From positions 6,362 to 70,361 of the forward strand of contig JANRLY010000003.1 in NCBI GenBank assembly GCA_033762075.1: a DNA stretch of 64,000 nucleotides, written 5' to 3'. The number at the start of each line of letters is the position of its first letter. Position 1 is the first letter of the stretch. The notes below the pieces were generated by a model that saw only the letters and a program-made list of their open reading frames with translations, had not been told where the DNA came from and did no database searches. Source of the DNA: VFKI01 sp033762075 (lineage in GTDB: Bacteria; Pseudomonadota; Gammaproteobacteria; DSM-16500). The position numbers and the translations under genes were made by a program. This document shows positions 18,402-27,045 of this stretch, piece after piece.

Positions 18402-19554
18402 TTTGATCTCCTGGACGAATACCTGCCGTGATCACAACATCGTCCTGGGTCGTTTGTCCGGCTTGTATTTTTACGTCATGTGTTTTGCCTGTTTTTGTAT
18501 CACGCACAGTCAACCAATTTCCAGCACGATTTTGTTGGATTGCAGCAATGGGGACAGTCACACCGGGCGCATCGTGAATTTCAATTTCGACTTTTGCGCG
18601 CATCCCGATATGAATAATCGCTTGTTCAGCGGGCGTCAATTGTGAAACTGTTACTTCAACAGGAAAGGTGGGCAAGCCGCCATTGTCAGCGCGTTCACCT
18701 TGGTGATCCATCCCAGAAATAATCCCATGCAATGTCATGCCAGAAAAAGCATCGCCAGTGAGCGTGACAGGCTGATTGAGTTTTAATTGATTGATGCTAA
18801 ATTCATTCACGTAAATGCGGACGAGAATTTTATCTGTATTGCCCATCAACGCTAATACATCACCTTGTTTCACTTGGGTTCCGCGGGCTAATTTTTTTGC
18901 ATTACTTGCGTTGCCGTTGTCATCATAAGGCTGTAACACAATGCCATCCGTGTTCGCACGCACTTCGAGCTTGAGAGTGCCCGCGTCTGTATGTAGTGCA
19001 CTGATGATTGGGTTAATATCTTTAATAGTTAAGTCAGTCATTGAAATATCTTGGTGACTGAGTTGCTGTGAAATACTATCGAGCGTGGCTTTGGCTTGCA
19101 CTAAAGATAATCGAGCTTGCCAAAATGCATTTTGTTTAGAGTTAAACTCATCATCTGAGACTAATTGTTTTTGATGTAAATATTCGGTTTGCTTCATGCT
19201 CGTTTCAGCGTTAACGAATTCTGTTTTCGATTTAATGTATTGCATTAAGCTGTCGCGATAATCTTTTAATAATTTTTGTGAGGATAAAGTAAAAAGTAAT
19301 TGATTGCGTTTGACGATATCACCGTAATGAAAATATTTTTTTTCGATAACAGCATCTGCAGGGCAAGTGATAATCGTCGTTTTTAAAGGTTCGATGGTGC
19401 CAGAATAATACAGGGTATTTGAGATAGGATGCATTTTCGCTGTCATCAAGTGCGTCGAAGTGTTTTGTTTAGTGTGATGACAGTGAGTCAAAGCTGAAAA
19501 AATCGCAGCAATGAGAATTAAAAGTAGTATGAATTTTTTTTTCTGAGATTTCAT
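18370..19554 (-). CDS. Periplasmic adaptor (MacA/HlyD-type membrane fusion protein)
   Basis: 394-residue protein with one N-terminal membrane anchor (about residues 8-25), a biotinyl-lipoyl-like half (SGTIEPLKTTIITCP), a long alpha-hairpin (about 95-165), the second lipoyl half, a beta-barrel and a membrane-proximal domain (VPIAAIQQNRAGNWLTV). It bridges the ABC pump and an outer-membrane channel. The start overlaps the ddl stop by 4 bp. A lipobox is not convincing (LTHC), so it is probably anchored by the helix. The divergent TolC-like gene at 21245 is the likely partner. Confidence 0.9.
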   Translation of the reverse strand: MKSQKKKFILLLILIAAIFSALTHCHHTKQNTSTHLMTAKMHPISNTLYYSGTIEPLKTTIITCPADAVIEKKYFHYGDIVKRNQLLFTLSSQKLLKDYRDSLMQYIKSKTEFVNAETSMKQTEYLHQKQLVSDDEFNSKQNAFWQARLSLVQAKATLDSISQQLSHQDISMTDLTIKDINPIISALHTDAGTLKLEVRANTDGIVLQPYDDNGNASNAKKLARGTQVKQGDVLALMGNTDKILVRIYVNEFSINQLKLNQPVTLTGDAFSGMTLHGIISGMDHQGERADNGGLPTFPVEVTVSQLTPAEQAIIHIGMRAKVEIEIHDAPGVTVPIAAIQQNRAGNWLTVRDTKTGKTHDVKIQAGQTTQDDVVITAGIRPGDQIVVPDPTETT

Positions 19555-20693
19555 GCGGGTGTTTTTGTTTCAGTATTGTAAGCTCGACATAAAGCATTTT
19601 TTCGAGTCTGTCTTTTTAATGCGAGCATAATAAGATGCGTTAAGAGTGCCGAGTATTCCATGCCACTGGCGGCCATTAATTTTGGATACATGCTGATAGC
19701 TGTAAAACCAGGCAATGTGTTTACTTCATTAAATAAAATTTTGCCGGTTGATTTTTCTAAAAATAAATCAACACGCGCCATGCCTTCGCATTCGAGCAAA
19801 ATAAAAATATCTTTTGCCATTTGTTGTGCTTCGAGCAGTATGGCTTGATCAAACGGTGCTGGGATGAATGATTCAGCGCCATTTTTGTCGAGGTATTTGG
19901 AATCATAAGAATAAAATTCGTGATGTGGTCTGATTTCACCAACCACACTGACGAGGGGATCATCTGCATCGTTTAAAGATTCGAGGACAGCGATTTCGAG
20001 TTCAGCGATGTCTTTGATGCCTTGTTCCACAATGACTTTTGTGTCGTAACGAAAGGCACGTTGAATCGCTGCAGATAACTCAGAAGGTTGACGAATTTTT
20101 TCGACGCCCACACTCGAGCCTGTATTGACTGGTTTCACGAAGACAGGAAATTGCAACGTGGAAGTAATGCGTTCGAGTGCTTTTGTTGGATTTGTTTCCC
20201 ATTGCTTGAATGAAATTGTGCAATACGGCGCAATAGGAATGCCTGCATCACGAGCTAAACGTTTTGAAATATCTTTTTCCATTCCTAACGCGGATGCTAA
20301 AACACCACAACCGACGTATGGAATGCTCGCCTGTTCGAGTAAACCTTGCAGCGTGCCATCTTCGCATAATGCGCCATGTACGGCAGGAAAAATGACATCG
20401 AATAAAGCACCAGATTTTTCATGGTGTGCAAGGGCTTTTTCGCCAGCAACAGCTGCGGCATGAAATAACGGCAAGTTTTTTTGTTCAGGTAGTTGTAGTG
20501 TTTCTGAGCCAAGTAATTGCAAAGATTCTTTGCCAGTCAACCAATTGCCTGCGCGATCAATACCAATGGGTATGACTGTAAAACGTGAGCGATCCAGATG
20601 ACGAATGATGCTCGCTGCTGATAGCAGAGAAATTTCATGTTCACCAGATTGTCCGCCGTATAGAACGGCGACACGTATTAAATTATCGACCAT
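19551..20693 (-). CDS. ddl: D-alanine--D-alanine ligase
   Basis: ATP-grasp enzyme making D-Ala-D-Ala for peptidoglycan. Conserved segments: VLYGGQSGEHEISL at the N-terminus, AVHGALCEDGTLQGLLE, YVGCGVLASALGMEKD, the VKPVNTGSSVGVEK ATP site, and FNEVNTLPGFTAISMYP. Length 380 is at the long end for Ddl, with a basic C-terminal tail. It overlaps the lipoprotein gene by 11 bp and the adaptor by 4 bp, so a cell-wall enzyme is locked into an efflux operon; it is not in the usual mur/fts cluster here. Confidence 0.95.
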   Translation of the reverse strand: MVDNLIRVAVLYGGQSGEHEISLLSAASIIRHLDRSRFTVIPIGIDRAGNWLTGKESLQLLGSETLQLPEQKNLPLFHAAAVAGEKALAHHEKSGALFDVIFPAVHGALCEDGTLQGLLEQASIPYVGCGVLASALGMEKDISKRLARDAGIPIAPYCTISFKQWETNPTKALERITSTLQFPVFVKPVNTGSSVGVEKIRQPSELSAAIQRAFRYDTKVIVEQGIKDIAELEIAVLESLNDADDPLVSVVGEIRPHHEFYSYDSKYLDKNGAESFIPAPFDQAILLEAQQMAKDIFILLECEGMARVDLFLEKSTGKILFNEVNTLPGFTAISMYPKLMAASGMEYSALLTHLIMLALKRQTRKNALCRAYNTETKTPA

Positions 20694-20913
20694 GGCCGCC
20701 TCCCCGCGGGCCCATAGAAGCTTTTTCCTGAAGAGGCGCTAAAGTTTGCGCGGCAGTTTGTTCCGGTGACTCTGTTGGCGTATTGATATCGCCAGGGCTG
20801 CTTGCTGTCTCAGTTGTGCCAGCAGGAACGGGGGTTGCAGGTTCTTTCATGCCTTCAACCAATGCGCAACTGGAAAGCAATCCGGCTAGGAGGATTAAAG
20901 CGATGTGTTTCAT
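20683..20913 (-). CDS. Small Pro/Thr-rich lipoprotein
   Basis: 76-residue precursor with a lipoprotein signal: basic start, hydrophobic stretch and lipobox LLSSC with Cys at residue 16. The mature part is low-complexity, rich in Pro, Thr, Glu and Ala, and ends GPRGGGHGR. It is the first gene of the ddl-adaptor-ABC operon and overlaps ddl by 11 bp. Function unknown; the ribosome site on the minus strand is AAGGGG. Confidence 0.75.
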   Translation of the reverse strand: MKHIALILLAGLLSSCALVEGMKEPATPVPAGTTETASSPGDINTPTESPEQTAAQTLAPLQEKASMGPRGGGHGR

Positions 20914-21244
20914 GTGATACCCCTTTAATGTATCAAGTGTTGCACAATATACTCGATTTAGAGGGCAGGGGGTAGTGTCTTGGCCTCTCAGTCATGAAAA
21001 TTGATAAAATATCAATATAATTAGCATGTTATGAAATAAAAATGTAAATCATGGGTTGATTTTTTCGGGCGATCGCTGATCGCCCCTTCAAAACATGTGT
21101 ATGGATAATCGTTGGCCGTCTTGCTAATAATGGGTTAATCGAATATTTGCAAAAATGGCGTAAACGGTTGTAGGGGCGACCGGCGGTCGCCCAACTACTG
21201 GCAATCCTGTATCATATGCGACCTCATTAATTGATATAAATATA
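20914..21244. other. Divergent intergenic region with palindromes
   Basis: This 331-bp region lies between the lipoprotein and the TolC-like gene, which point away from each other, so promoters of both must be here. I see an exact 8-bp inverted repeat GGGCGATC-GCT-GATCGCCC at 21067-21085 and a single arm of the GTAGGGGCGACC repeat at 21170-21192. No convincing -35/-10 pair could be assigned by eye and no small gene is evident. Confidence 0.6.
21170..21192. repeat. Single arm of GTAGGGGCGACC repeat
   Basis: Identical at its first 19 bases to the left arm of the palindrome at 6369-6427 and to the complement of its right arm through all 23 bases, but without the facing second arm. It shows that this GC-rich sequence is dispersed in the genome. 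Confidence 0.7.
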
Positions 21245-22702
21245 ATGATGAATATAAAACGAGTAGTTGTTGGAGTGTTGTTGTGTGTCTTGCCTTGGCA
21301 GTCTGTGTTTGCGGCAAAACCCATTGAGCTGACATTGCGTGATGCGATTTTGTTAGCGATGCGTTTTAATCCCAACATTCAAAGCGCAGATCTGCAACGG
21401 GTTGTTGATCGAATTAATTTAGAAGCAGCCCAATGGGCATTTCAAGTGCAATACAATGTGACAGGTTCAGCAACATATGCAAATGGTGTGACGAATGGTG
21501 TCGGTGGTGAATCTGACACTGAAACCATTGGCCCGCAAGCAACATTGCTCACACCAATAGGCACACAACTTGGCGTGCAACTTGCACCTACTTGGTCACA
21601 CACCGCGGGGCAATCACGTTATTTCAATCCCACATTGCAATTGAATTTAACTCAACCTTTATTGCGCGGTTCGCGTCCTGATGTTGTGCTTGCACCTTTG
21701 CATACTGCAGAAAATCAAGAAATGATTGCGCGCCTGACATTTAAAAATAATTTAATGCAATCTGTGACAGATGTTATTAGTGCCTGGCTGAGTTTAATTC
21801 AAGCGCAAAATAGCTTAAAAGTGCAGCGTCTTTCTCTCGACAACTCACTAGCGACATTGAATCAACAAAAAGCTTTTTTACACGCAGGTCGTATTGCCCC
21901 GACAGATTTAGTGCAGTTTGATGCAACAGTTGCAAATCAACAATTATTACTCGAACAACAAGATATTGCTGTGGGACAACAGCAACGTCAATTGTTAATT
22001 ACATTAGGATTAAATCCAGATTTACCGATTCATATTTCAAATGATCTAACATTGCCAGGAAAAACATTTCCGACATTAGACGAAAGTATTCAAACTGCAT
22101 TAAAAAATAATGTGCAATATCGTCAAGCTGAAATGACATTACGGCAGAATGAGATTAGTGTGTTAACGGCGGAAGATAATGCGCGTTGGCAATTGAATTT
22201 AACCGCTACGCGTACATTTGGTGGCCCGGGATTATCGTCAAGCTCAGGATTTAATGGTTTATTTAATGGCAGTAATGATAACCTTTCAGTCGGGTTAAAC
22301 TTAACAGTTCCGATTGATAATCTTTCTTTGAAGCAAGCTGTTGTGCAAGCCAAAATTGGATTGCGCCAACAAAAAATTGCGATAGAACAAGCGAAGCGCC
22401 AACTGACAAGTGATGTAATTAACACTTGGAATACAGTGAACAGTCAGAAAAAACAAATTGATCAAGCGCGCACAGCTGTTGAACTCGCGCGTCAAAGTTT
22501 AAAAATTGCAGAAACAAAATTAAAGTTTGGCAAAGTCACACCATTTGAGGTGAGCACATTGCAGTCGAATTTAACGACCCAAGAAATTACTTATATCAAT
22601 GTGAAAATCGGCTACGTAAATAATTTAGCACGATTAGATCAAATGATTGGCGAAACCTTAGATCGTTGGGGGTTAAGGTTGCGAAGTGAGGACCGTATTT
22701 AA
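21245..22702 (+). CDS. TolC-family outer-membrane efflux protein
   Basis: 485-residue outer-membrane channel. N-terminal signal peptide ends around residue 23 (WQSVFAAKP). Two outer_membrane_efflux repeats follow, with the opening LRDAILLAMRFNPNIQ, the coiled-coil helices rich in Gln/Ala and the second SLKQAVVQAKIGLRQQKIA repeat region. It would provide the exit duct for the MacAB-like pump encoded divergently. The first ATG at 21245 and the ATG at 21248 are adjacent; either serves. Its last 30 bp overlap, tail to tail, with the end of the ankyrin gene. Confidence 0.93.
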   Translation: MMNIKRVVVGVLLCVLPWQSVFAAKPIELTLRDAILLAMRFNPNIQSADLQRVVDRINLEAAQWAFQVQYNVTGSATYANGVTNGVGGESDTETIGPQATLLTPIGTQLGVQLAPTWSHTAGQSRYFNPTLQLNLTQPLLRGSRPDVVLAPLHTAENQEMIARLTFKNNLMQSVTDVISAWLSLIQAQNSLKVQRLSLDNSLATLNQQKAFLHAGRIAPTDLVQFDATVANQQLLLEQQDIAVGQQQRQLLITLGLNPDLPIHISNDLTLPGKTFPTLDESIQTALKNNVQYRQAEMTLRQNEISVLTAEDNARWQLNLTATRTFGGPGLSSSSGFNGLFNGSNDNLSVGLNLTVPIDNLSLKQAVVQAKIGLRQQKIAIEQAKRQLTSDVINTWNTVNSQKKQIDQARTAVELARQSLKIAETKLKFGKVTPFEVSTLQSNLTTQEITYINVKIGYVNNLARLDQMIGETLDRWGLRLRSEDRI

Positions 22703-24814
22703 ACACGGTGTGCCAACGACTTCTTCAAGAAATACTTGAACGCTTTTAAAAAAATTCCCATTCCCCCCGGCTAAAAAAGGTACTTGCACTTGGCAAAAAG
22801 TAGGCGTTTCAATTTCACTATTATCAGTGATCATAATATGAGAAGCTTCTTCTTCATTAGCAGGGATAAAATCAAAATAATCTTCCCCTGGTGCTTCAGG
22901 TTTTTCTTCTTCCTGTAAAGGTTTTGCAACGTCTAAAAAACTATACACTTGCACATATTCTTCTGGTGGAATGATCGGATAATTATGAGATAGATAGCGT
23001 GGCAAATTAATATCGACGTCATTCCGTTTTCGCTTTTGAGGAGTTAGATTCGCGAGGGGTTCTAGTGCAACGATTTTAGCTTCTAGTAAAAGTAAACGAA
23101 TCTCAGGGAACTTACTTTCCTTTGCATAATCATAAACTGTTTTTTCTTCGTGATTTTTTAAGGAAATATCTGCGCCGTTTTCAAGTAATCTTTTAACTGA
23201 TTCATGATCTCCATGACGAACAGCATGAAACAATATACTTTCTTTATTGTCATCAATCTCATTGACACAACCTGCTTCGATCGCTTGCGTAACGAGTTGG
23301 GCAATTTCAGCATTTTTGAGTGTTTTAGCAATTTCTCTAAATCCATTTTCTTCGGCGAGCATGAAAGCTGTTTTTCCATCTTTATTTTTTTTGAGAACAT
23401 TCGCGCCATGTGCTAATAATAACTTTACCATTGCTTCATGACCCTTGTAAGCAGCCCAATGCAATGGCGTATCTAGGAAGCAATCCTGAGCGTCAATATC
23501 ACTTTTATGTTCAAGTAAAATTTCTGCAATACCTAAAGCATCCGCCTGTGAAGCCAAATGTAAAGCAGTTGATGAATGGCTGACTGTCCTTGCCATGACA
23601 TCAAAACCAGCAGCTAATAAATCTTTTGCTATTGCTTCTGATCGATAAGAAGCAATATGTAACGCATTCGCCTCTCTTAAAAATCTATCAGATTCCCACC
23701 TCATAGAGCTTTTAACATTTAAATAAGTTTCAGGATCGTTTCGATGTAATGTTAGGTAGGCTTTAACTTTTCCCCGGTTTCTATCAAATACAGCCTGTAA
23801 GAAATCTGCGGGCGTCATGGAGCGTACTATTTTTTGAAATTCTACTTCTCTAATACACGCTGCAATAGCTCGGTGCCCATATTCTTCTGCCACTTGCGCT
23901 GCTGTTTGCTTACTTATCTTTGTTTTGAAAACATTCGCGTCATGGGCTAATAATAGCTCTACAATTTCTTTATACCCTTTGCTAGCAGCGCAATGTAGTG
24001 GAGTATTTAAATATTTATCTTCAGCATCAATATCACTTTTATGCTCAATTAGCAATGTTGCGATATGTAAAGAGTTGTTTATTGCGGCAATATGCAAAGC
24101 AGTTGAGCCAGTAGAGGATTTTGTCGTGATATCAAAACCAGCGTCTAACAAGTCTTTTGCTATTTCTAAAGAATTGCCTGATCTTTTGCAAGCAGAAATG
24201 TGTAATGCATTTTGACCATTATCAAAAATACCAATTTTAAATGTTTCAGAAGCTTTAATATTTAAATAAGTTTCCGGATCATTTTTATGTGCAGCAAGAT
24301 ACACTTGAATTTTTTTGCGTTCTCCACCCCAGACAGCTTGTAAGAAATCTGTTGGTTGCATTGATGCTGCTAATTCAATATTGTTCATATAATTTGAATT
24401 TTCACTGCGTTCCAAAATTTCATTGCATTCTTCTTCTGAAAATAAATCATATTGTTCATGAAAAAGTTTCAAAATAAACTGAAAACATTTGAATTCAACC
24501 GCCACTTGCAAAGGGGTCTTTCCCTTATCATCTTTGCTTAATAAACTACCGCCGTTTTCTTTTAAAATTTTTAGAATTTGTTTGGCTTCTTCTGGTGGTG
24601 ACCCACCTATGGGATGCAAGTTCATTGTTGCAAAATGCATCGCGGTTCGACCTCGATCGCCGTGTAAATCTATATAGTCTCCGACTTGCTCAGCGCCGGG
24701 TTCGTTTAATTGTTTATATAGATTAGCGATAATGGATTTTACTTTTTCGATGTCTTGACTGCGAACAGCTACTCGTAAATCGTGGCCATTTTTAAAAGAA
24801 AATATCTCAAACAT
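22673..24814 (-). CDS. Large ankyrin-repeat protein with internal duplication
   Basis: 713-residue soluble protein with ankyrin repeats spread over residues 50-590. Residues 152-330 and 333-508 are two copies of one 175-180 residue unit: each begins M(Q/T)P(T/A)DFLQAV, continues with NDPETYLN, NALHI, AKDLL(D/A)AGFD, then TALH, EHKSDIDA, TPLH and LLAH(D/G)ANV. The C-terminal 120 residues are acidic without repeats. No signal peptide. DNA units are 23825-24361 and 23291-23818. Ankyrin proteins of this size in Legionellales are often type IV effectors; that is inference. Confidence 0.88.
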   Translation of the reverse strand: MFEIFSFKNGHDLRVAVRSQDIEKVKSIIANLYKQLNEPGAEQVGDYIDLHGDRGRTAMHFATMNLHPIGGSPPEEAKQILKILKENGGSLLSKDDKGKTPLQVAVEFKCFQFILKLFHEQYDLFSEEECNEILERSENSNYMNNIELAASMQPTDFLQAVWGGERKKIQVYLAAHKNDPETYLNIKASETFKIGIFDNGQNALHISACKRSGNSLEIAKDLLDAGFDITTKSSTGSTALHIAAINNSLHIATLLIEHKSDIDAEDKYLNTPLHCAASKGYKEIVELLLAHDANVFKTKISKQTAAQVAEEYGHRAIAACIREVEFQKIVRSMTPADFLQAVFDRNRGKVKAYLTLHRNDPETYLNVKSSMRWESDRFLREANALHIASYRSEAIAKDLLAAGFDVMARTVSHSSTALHLASQADALGIAEILLEHKSDIDAQDCFLDTPLHWAAYKGHEAMVKLLLAHGANVLKKNKDGKTAFMLAEENGFREIAKTLKNAEIAQLVTQAIEAGCVNEIDDNKESILFHAVRHGDHESVKRLLENGADISLKNHEEKTVYDYAKESKFPEIRLLLLEAKIVALEPLANLTPQKRKRNDVDINLPRYLSHNYPIIPPEEYVQVYSFLDVAKPLQEEEKPEAPGEDYFDFIPANEEEASHIMITDNSEIETPTFCQVQVPFLAGGNGNFFKSVQVFLEEVVGTPCLNTVLTSQP

Positions 24815-25017
24815 TTTATAATTCTCGTTTGTATGAATAGCGAGTTATCTTAGTGGGGGGATTAAACCATTATTTTGATGAAAAGTCGAGGTTCACTTTA
24901 AGGTCTAGCGTTTTACTCTGCGCACAAATATGGCATAACGTAATAAATCGGATAATATGACATCAATCTTTTGACAATTGTGAGGATTTGCCATGCTGAG
25001 TCTGCGGAGGGTGTTTT

Positions 25018-25209
25018 TTAGACAAGCTGCGAAAGAAAAGTATTTGCTGGGACAATGATAGGTTTTTTATAGCTAAAGCAATCAATTTCTACCGGATCCA
25101 TATCAATAACTACTTGAAAAGCATGTGGTACGTTGAGTGCTTTTTGAAAATGAATAAGACTTTCACTTCTGCAATAAATGCCATTTGCCGGAAAACAGCA
25201 AGATGATGT
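25018..25209 (-). pseudogene. C-terminal remnant of an unidentified protein
   Basis: A 63-codon minus-strand frame without a start codon ends FSYKKPIIVPANTFLSQLV and contains HAFQVVIDMD and EIDCF. Composition looks like genuine protein rather than chance, and the frame is opened by a stop (TGA at 25210-25212) where the upstream part has been lost. The family is not recognised with confidence. Confidence 0.5.
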
Positions 25210-25258
25210 TCAATCATTGTAGTGTAAATTCGATTCACAAATCACCCCTGATCGTATC

Positions 25259-25290
25259 TGACTATTTTATCTAGGTCGATAAAATAGTCA
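25259..25290. promoter_or_regulatory. Perfect 13-bp inverted repeat upstream of L,D-transpeptidase gene
   Basis: Arms TGACTATTTTATC and GATAAAATAGTCA surround the six-base centre TAGGTC. It sits about 110 bp upstream of the L,D-transpeptidase start. There is no T-run, so operator-like binding or an element end is more likely than a terminator. Confidence 0.5.
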
Positions 25291-25399
25291 TAGGTGGTGG
25301 CTCCATGATTGTACTTTATATGCGCTTTAATTTGACACAACATGGATAATTGTTTAATATCAAGACCCTTTTTTGTTCATCGAAACAGAGTTTTTTGTA

Positions 25400-26119
25400 A
25401 TGAAATCAATACGTTATATTATTTTGTTGTTAATTGTCGCTTCTCCAACCCTCGTGGGATGGGGTTCTTATTCACCTTTTCAAGACTCTGCTTTAAACGT
25501 TACCAATACAGCAGTAGGATCAAGTGGTTGGCTCCAAGAAAAAGTAAGCTCAATCCATTATCAAGCGGATAACTTAGATGTTAACGTTCTGAAGCTAAGC
25601 TTGAATGCATACGCTAAGGCACGCTCTAAGGGATTGGATAATAAAAGATTATTGACGATCATTGATTATTCGAAACCCTCTAACGAACGCCGTCTTTGGG
25701 TGGTCGATGTGTTACACAGTAAAGTGTTATATAACACGTGGGTTACGCACGGTAAGAATAGCGGTGCAGTCAATGCAACATCATTCTCAAATCAAGTCGG
25801 CAGTCTGAAATCCAGTTTAGGGGTTTTCTTAACAGACAGTGCGCCTTATATGGGCGGCAACGGGTATTCGTTACGTATGATTGGCTTAGAGCCAGGCATC
25901 AATGACAATGCTTATCGCCGCAGTACAGTATTTCACGGTGCCGCTTATGCTTCTCCAGAAGTTGCAAAAAGATACGGCGGACTAGGTCGCAGCTGGGGAT
26001 GCCCTGCTGTGGATAAAGCAATTGCAAAACCTTTCATCGACACGATTAAAAATCGCACCGTCGTTGTAGCGTATTATCCAGATCACAAGTGGTTGAGTCA
26101 GTCGAGATGGGTGGGTTAG
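25400..26119 (+). CDS. Secreted murein L,D-transpeptidase (YkuD_2 type)
   Basis: 239-residue exported protein. The ATG at 25400 gives a good signal peptide (KSIRYIILLLIVASPTLVGWG); an upstream in-frame TTG at 25373 would spoil it. The catalytic region holds the VFHGAAYAS histidine and the SWGCPAVDKA cysteine motif typical of the YkuD_2 (PF13645) group. Enzymes of this fold form 3-3 or lipoprotein crosslinks or trim peptidoglycan in the periplasm. It is monocistronic; the following gene is on the other strand. Confidence 0.88.
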   Translation: MKSIRYIILLLIVASPTLVGWGSYSPFQDSALNVTNTAVGSSGWLQEKVSSIHYQADNLDVNVLKLSLNAYAKARSKGLDNKRLLTIIDYSKPSNERRLWVVDVLHSKVLYNTWVTHGKNSGAVNATSFSNQVGSLKSSLGVFLTDSAPYMGGNGYSLRMIGLEPGINDNAYRRSTVFHGAAYASPEVAKRYGGLGRSWGCPAVDKAIAKPFIDTIKNRTVVVAYYPDHKWLSQSRWVG

Positions 26120-26136
26120 CACTCGTCTGGTGTGGA

Positions 26137-26205
26137 TCCTGAATAAAACTTTCGTGCTACCAAGTTATCTTCGGTCAAATGAGGCGGACGAAAGTTTTTT
26201 CAGGA
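26137..26205. terminator. Long foldback between L,D-transpeptidase gene and rsmA
   Basis: TCCTGAATAAAACTTTCGT at 26137-26155 pairs with ACGAAAGTTTTTTCAGGA at 26188-26205 with one bulge. It lies between the two convergent genes and includes T-rich and A-rich stretches, so it may end transcription from either side. Confidence 0.5.
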
Positions 26206-26240
26206 CGACGATGGCTAAGAGATGAGGTTTGAAATGAGAT

Positions 26241-27035
26241 TTAAGACGAAAAGAAATTGTTACTAATCTTCACATAATCTGCGACGGATAATTCTTCTGG
26301 GCGCAATTCAGGATTAATGTTTAATTGTTTCCATTGTGCATCATCTGTTACAAAATCTTTTAACGCATTGCGAATCATTTTACGTCGTTTAGTGAAAGCT
26401 GTTCGTACCACATTTTCAAAATCAGTATAGACTTTTGCAACAACTGGTAATGTGGCATGTGGAGTTAATTTCACAATCGCCGATTGCACACGCGGGGGAG
26501 GGTTGAACGCACTGGGCGGCACTTGAAAAAGCGCACGCACGTCGCAATGATATTGCACCATTACACTGAGTCTTCCCCAGTCATCACTTCCCGGCGTTGC
26601 TGCTAATCGATCAACGACTTCTTTTTGTAACATAAAATGCATGTCATCAATGATTGAAGAAAATCTTAATAAATGAAAAATTAAAGGCGTTGAAATGTTG
26701 TATGGTAAGTTGCCAATCAAGCGTAATTTTTTGTGGTCTGTGACAAGTTTGGCAAAATCAAATGTTAAAGCATCTGCGGAATGAATTGTAATCATTTCAT
26801 GATTTGAAAATGTGTTTTGCAACATTTGTACCAGATCACGATCAATTTCTATGACATCCAGAGTGTCTGATTTTTCAATTAATAATTTTGTAAGCGCAGC
26901 TTGCCCTGGGCCAATTTCAACGAGATGCTGATTTTTTTCAGGTGCAATGGTTTGCACGATGCGTTGAATAATATGCGGATCAATTAAAAAATTTTGCCCG
27001 AAACGTTTGCGCGGTGTGTGAGAATAATTTTTCAA
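26241..27035 (-). CDS. rsmA: 16S rRNA m6,2A1518/A1519 dimethyltransferase
   Basis: SAM-dependent dimethylation of two adenines in the 3' hairpin of 16S rRNA (KsgA). Seen: RFGQNFLIDPHIIQRI at the N-terminus, motif I VEIGPGQAALT, the acidic VIEIDRDL, NLPYNIST (motif IV) and the C-terminal PPPRVQSAIVKL. Length 264 is normal. It lies 10 bp after the Sel1 lipoprotein gene in the same direction. Unlike the common surA-pdxA-rsmA-apaG-apaH cluster, its partners are absent here. Confidence 0.96.
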   Translation of the reverse strand: MKNYSHTPRKRFGQNFLIDPHIIQRIVQTIAPEKNQHLVEIGPGQAALTKLLIEKSDTLDVIEIDRDLVQMLQNTFSNHEMITIHSADALTFDFAKLVTDHKKLRLIGNLPYNISTPLIFHLLRFSSIIDDMHFMLQKEVVDRLAATPGSDDWGRLSVMVQYHCDVRALFQVPPSAFNPPPRVQSAIVKLTPHATLPVVAKVYTDFENVVRTAFTKRRKMIRNALKDFVTDDAQWKQLNINPELRPEELSVADYVKISNNFFSS

Positions 27036-27045
27036 AGGATTCTGC

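Larger units (their letters stand above)
24815..25399. other. Long intergenic region with gene debris
   Basis: 585 bp without an intact gene. It contains a C-terminal gene remnant on the minus strand (25018-25209) and a perfect 13-bp inverted repeat (25259-25290), both listed separately. The first 200 bp next to the ankyrin gene is AT-rich and would hold its promoter; nothing else recognised. Confidence 0.6.

Noticed and set aside
21067..21085. GGGCGATC palindrome as terminator of the divergent operon
   Set aside because: It lies upstream of both genes and lacks a T-run.
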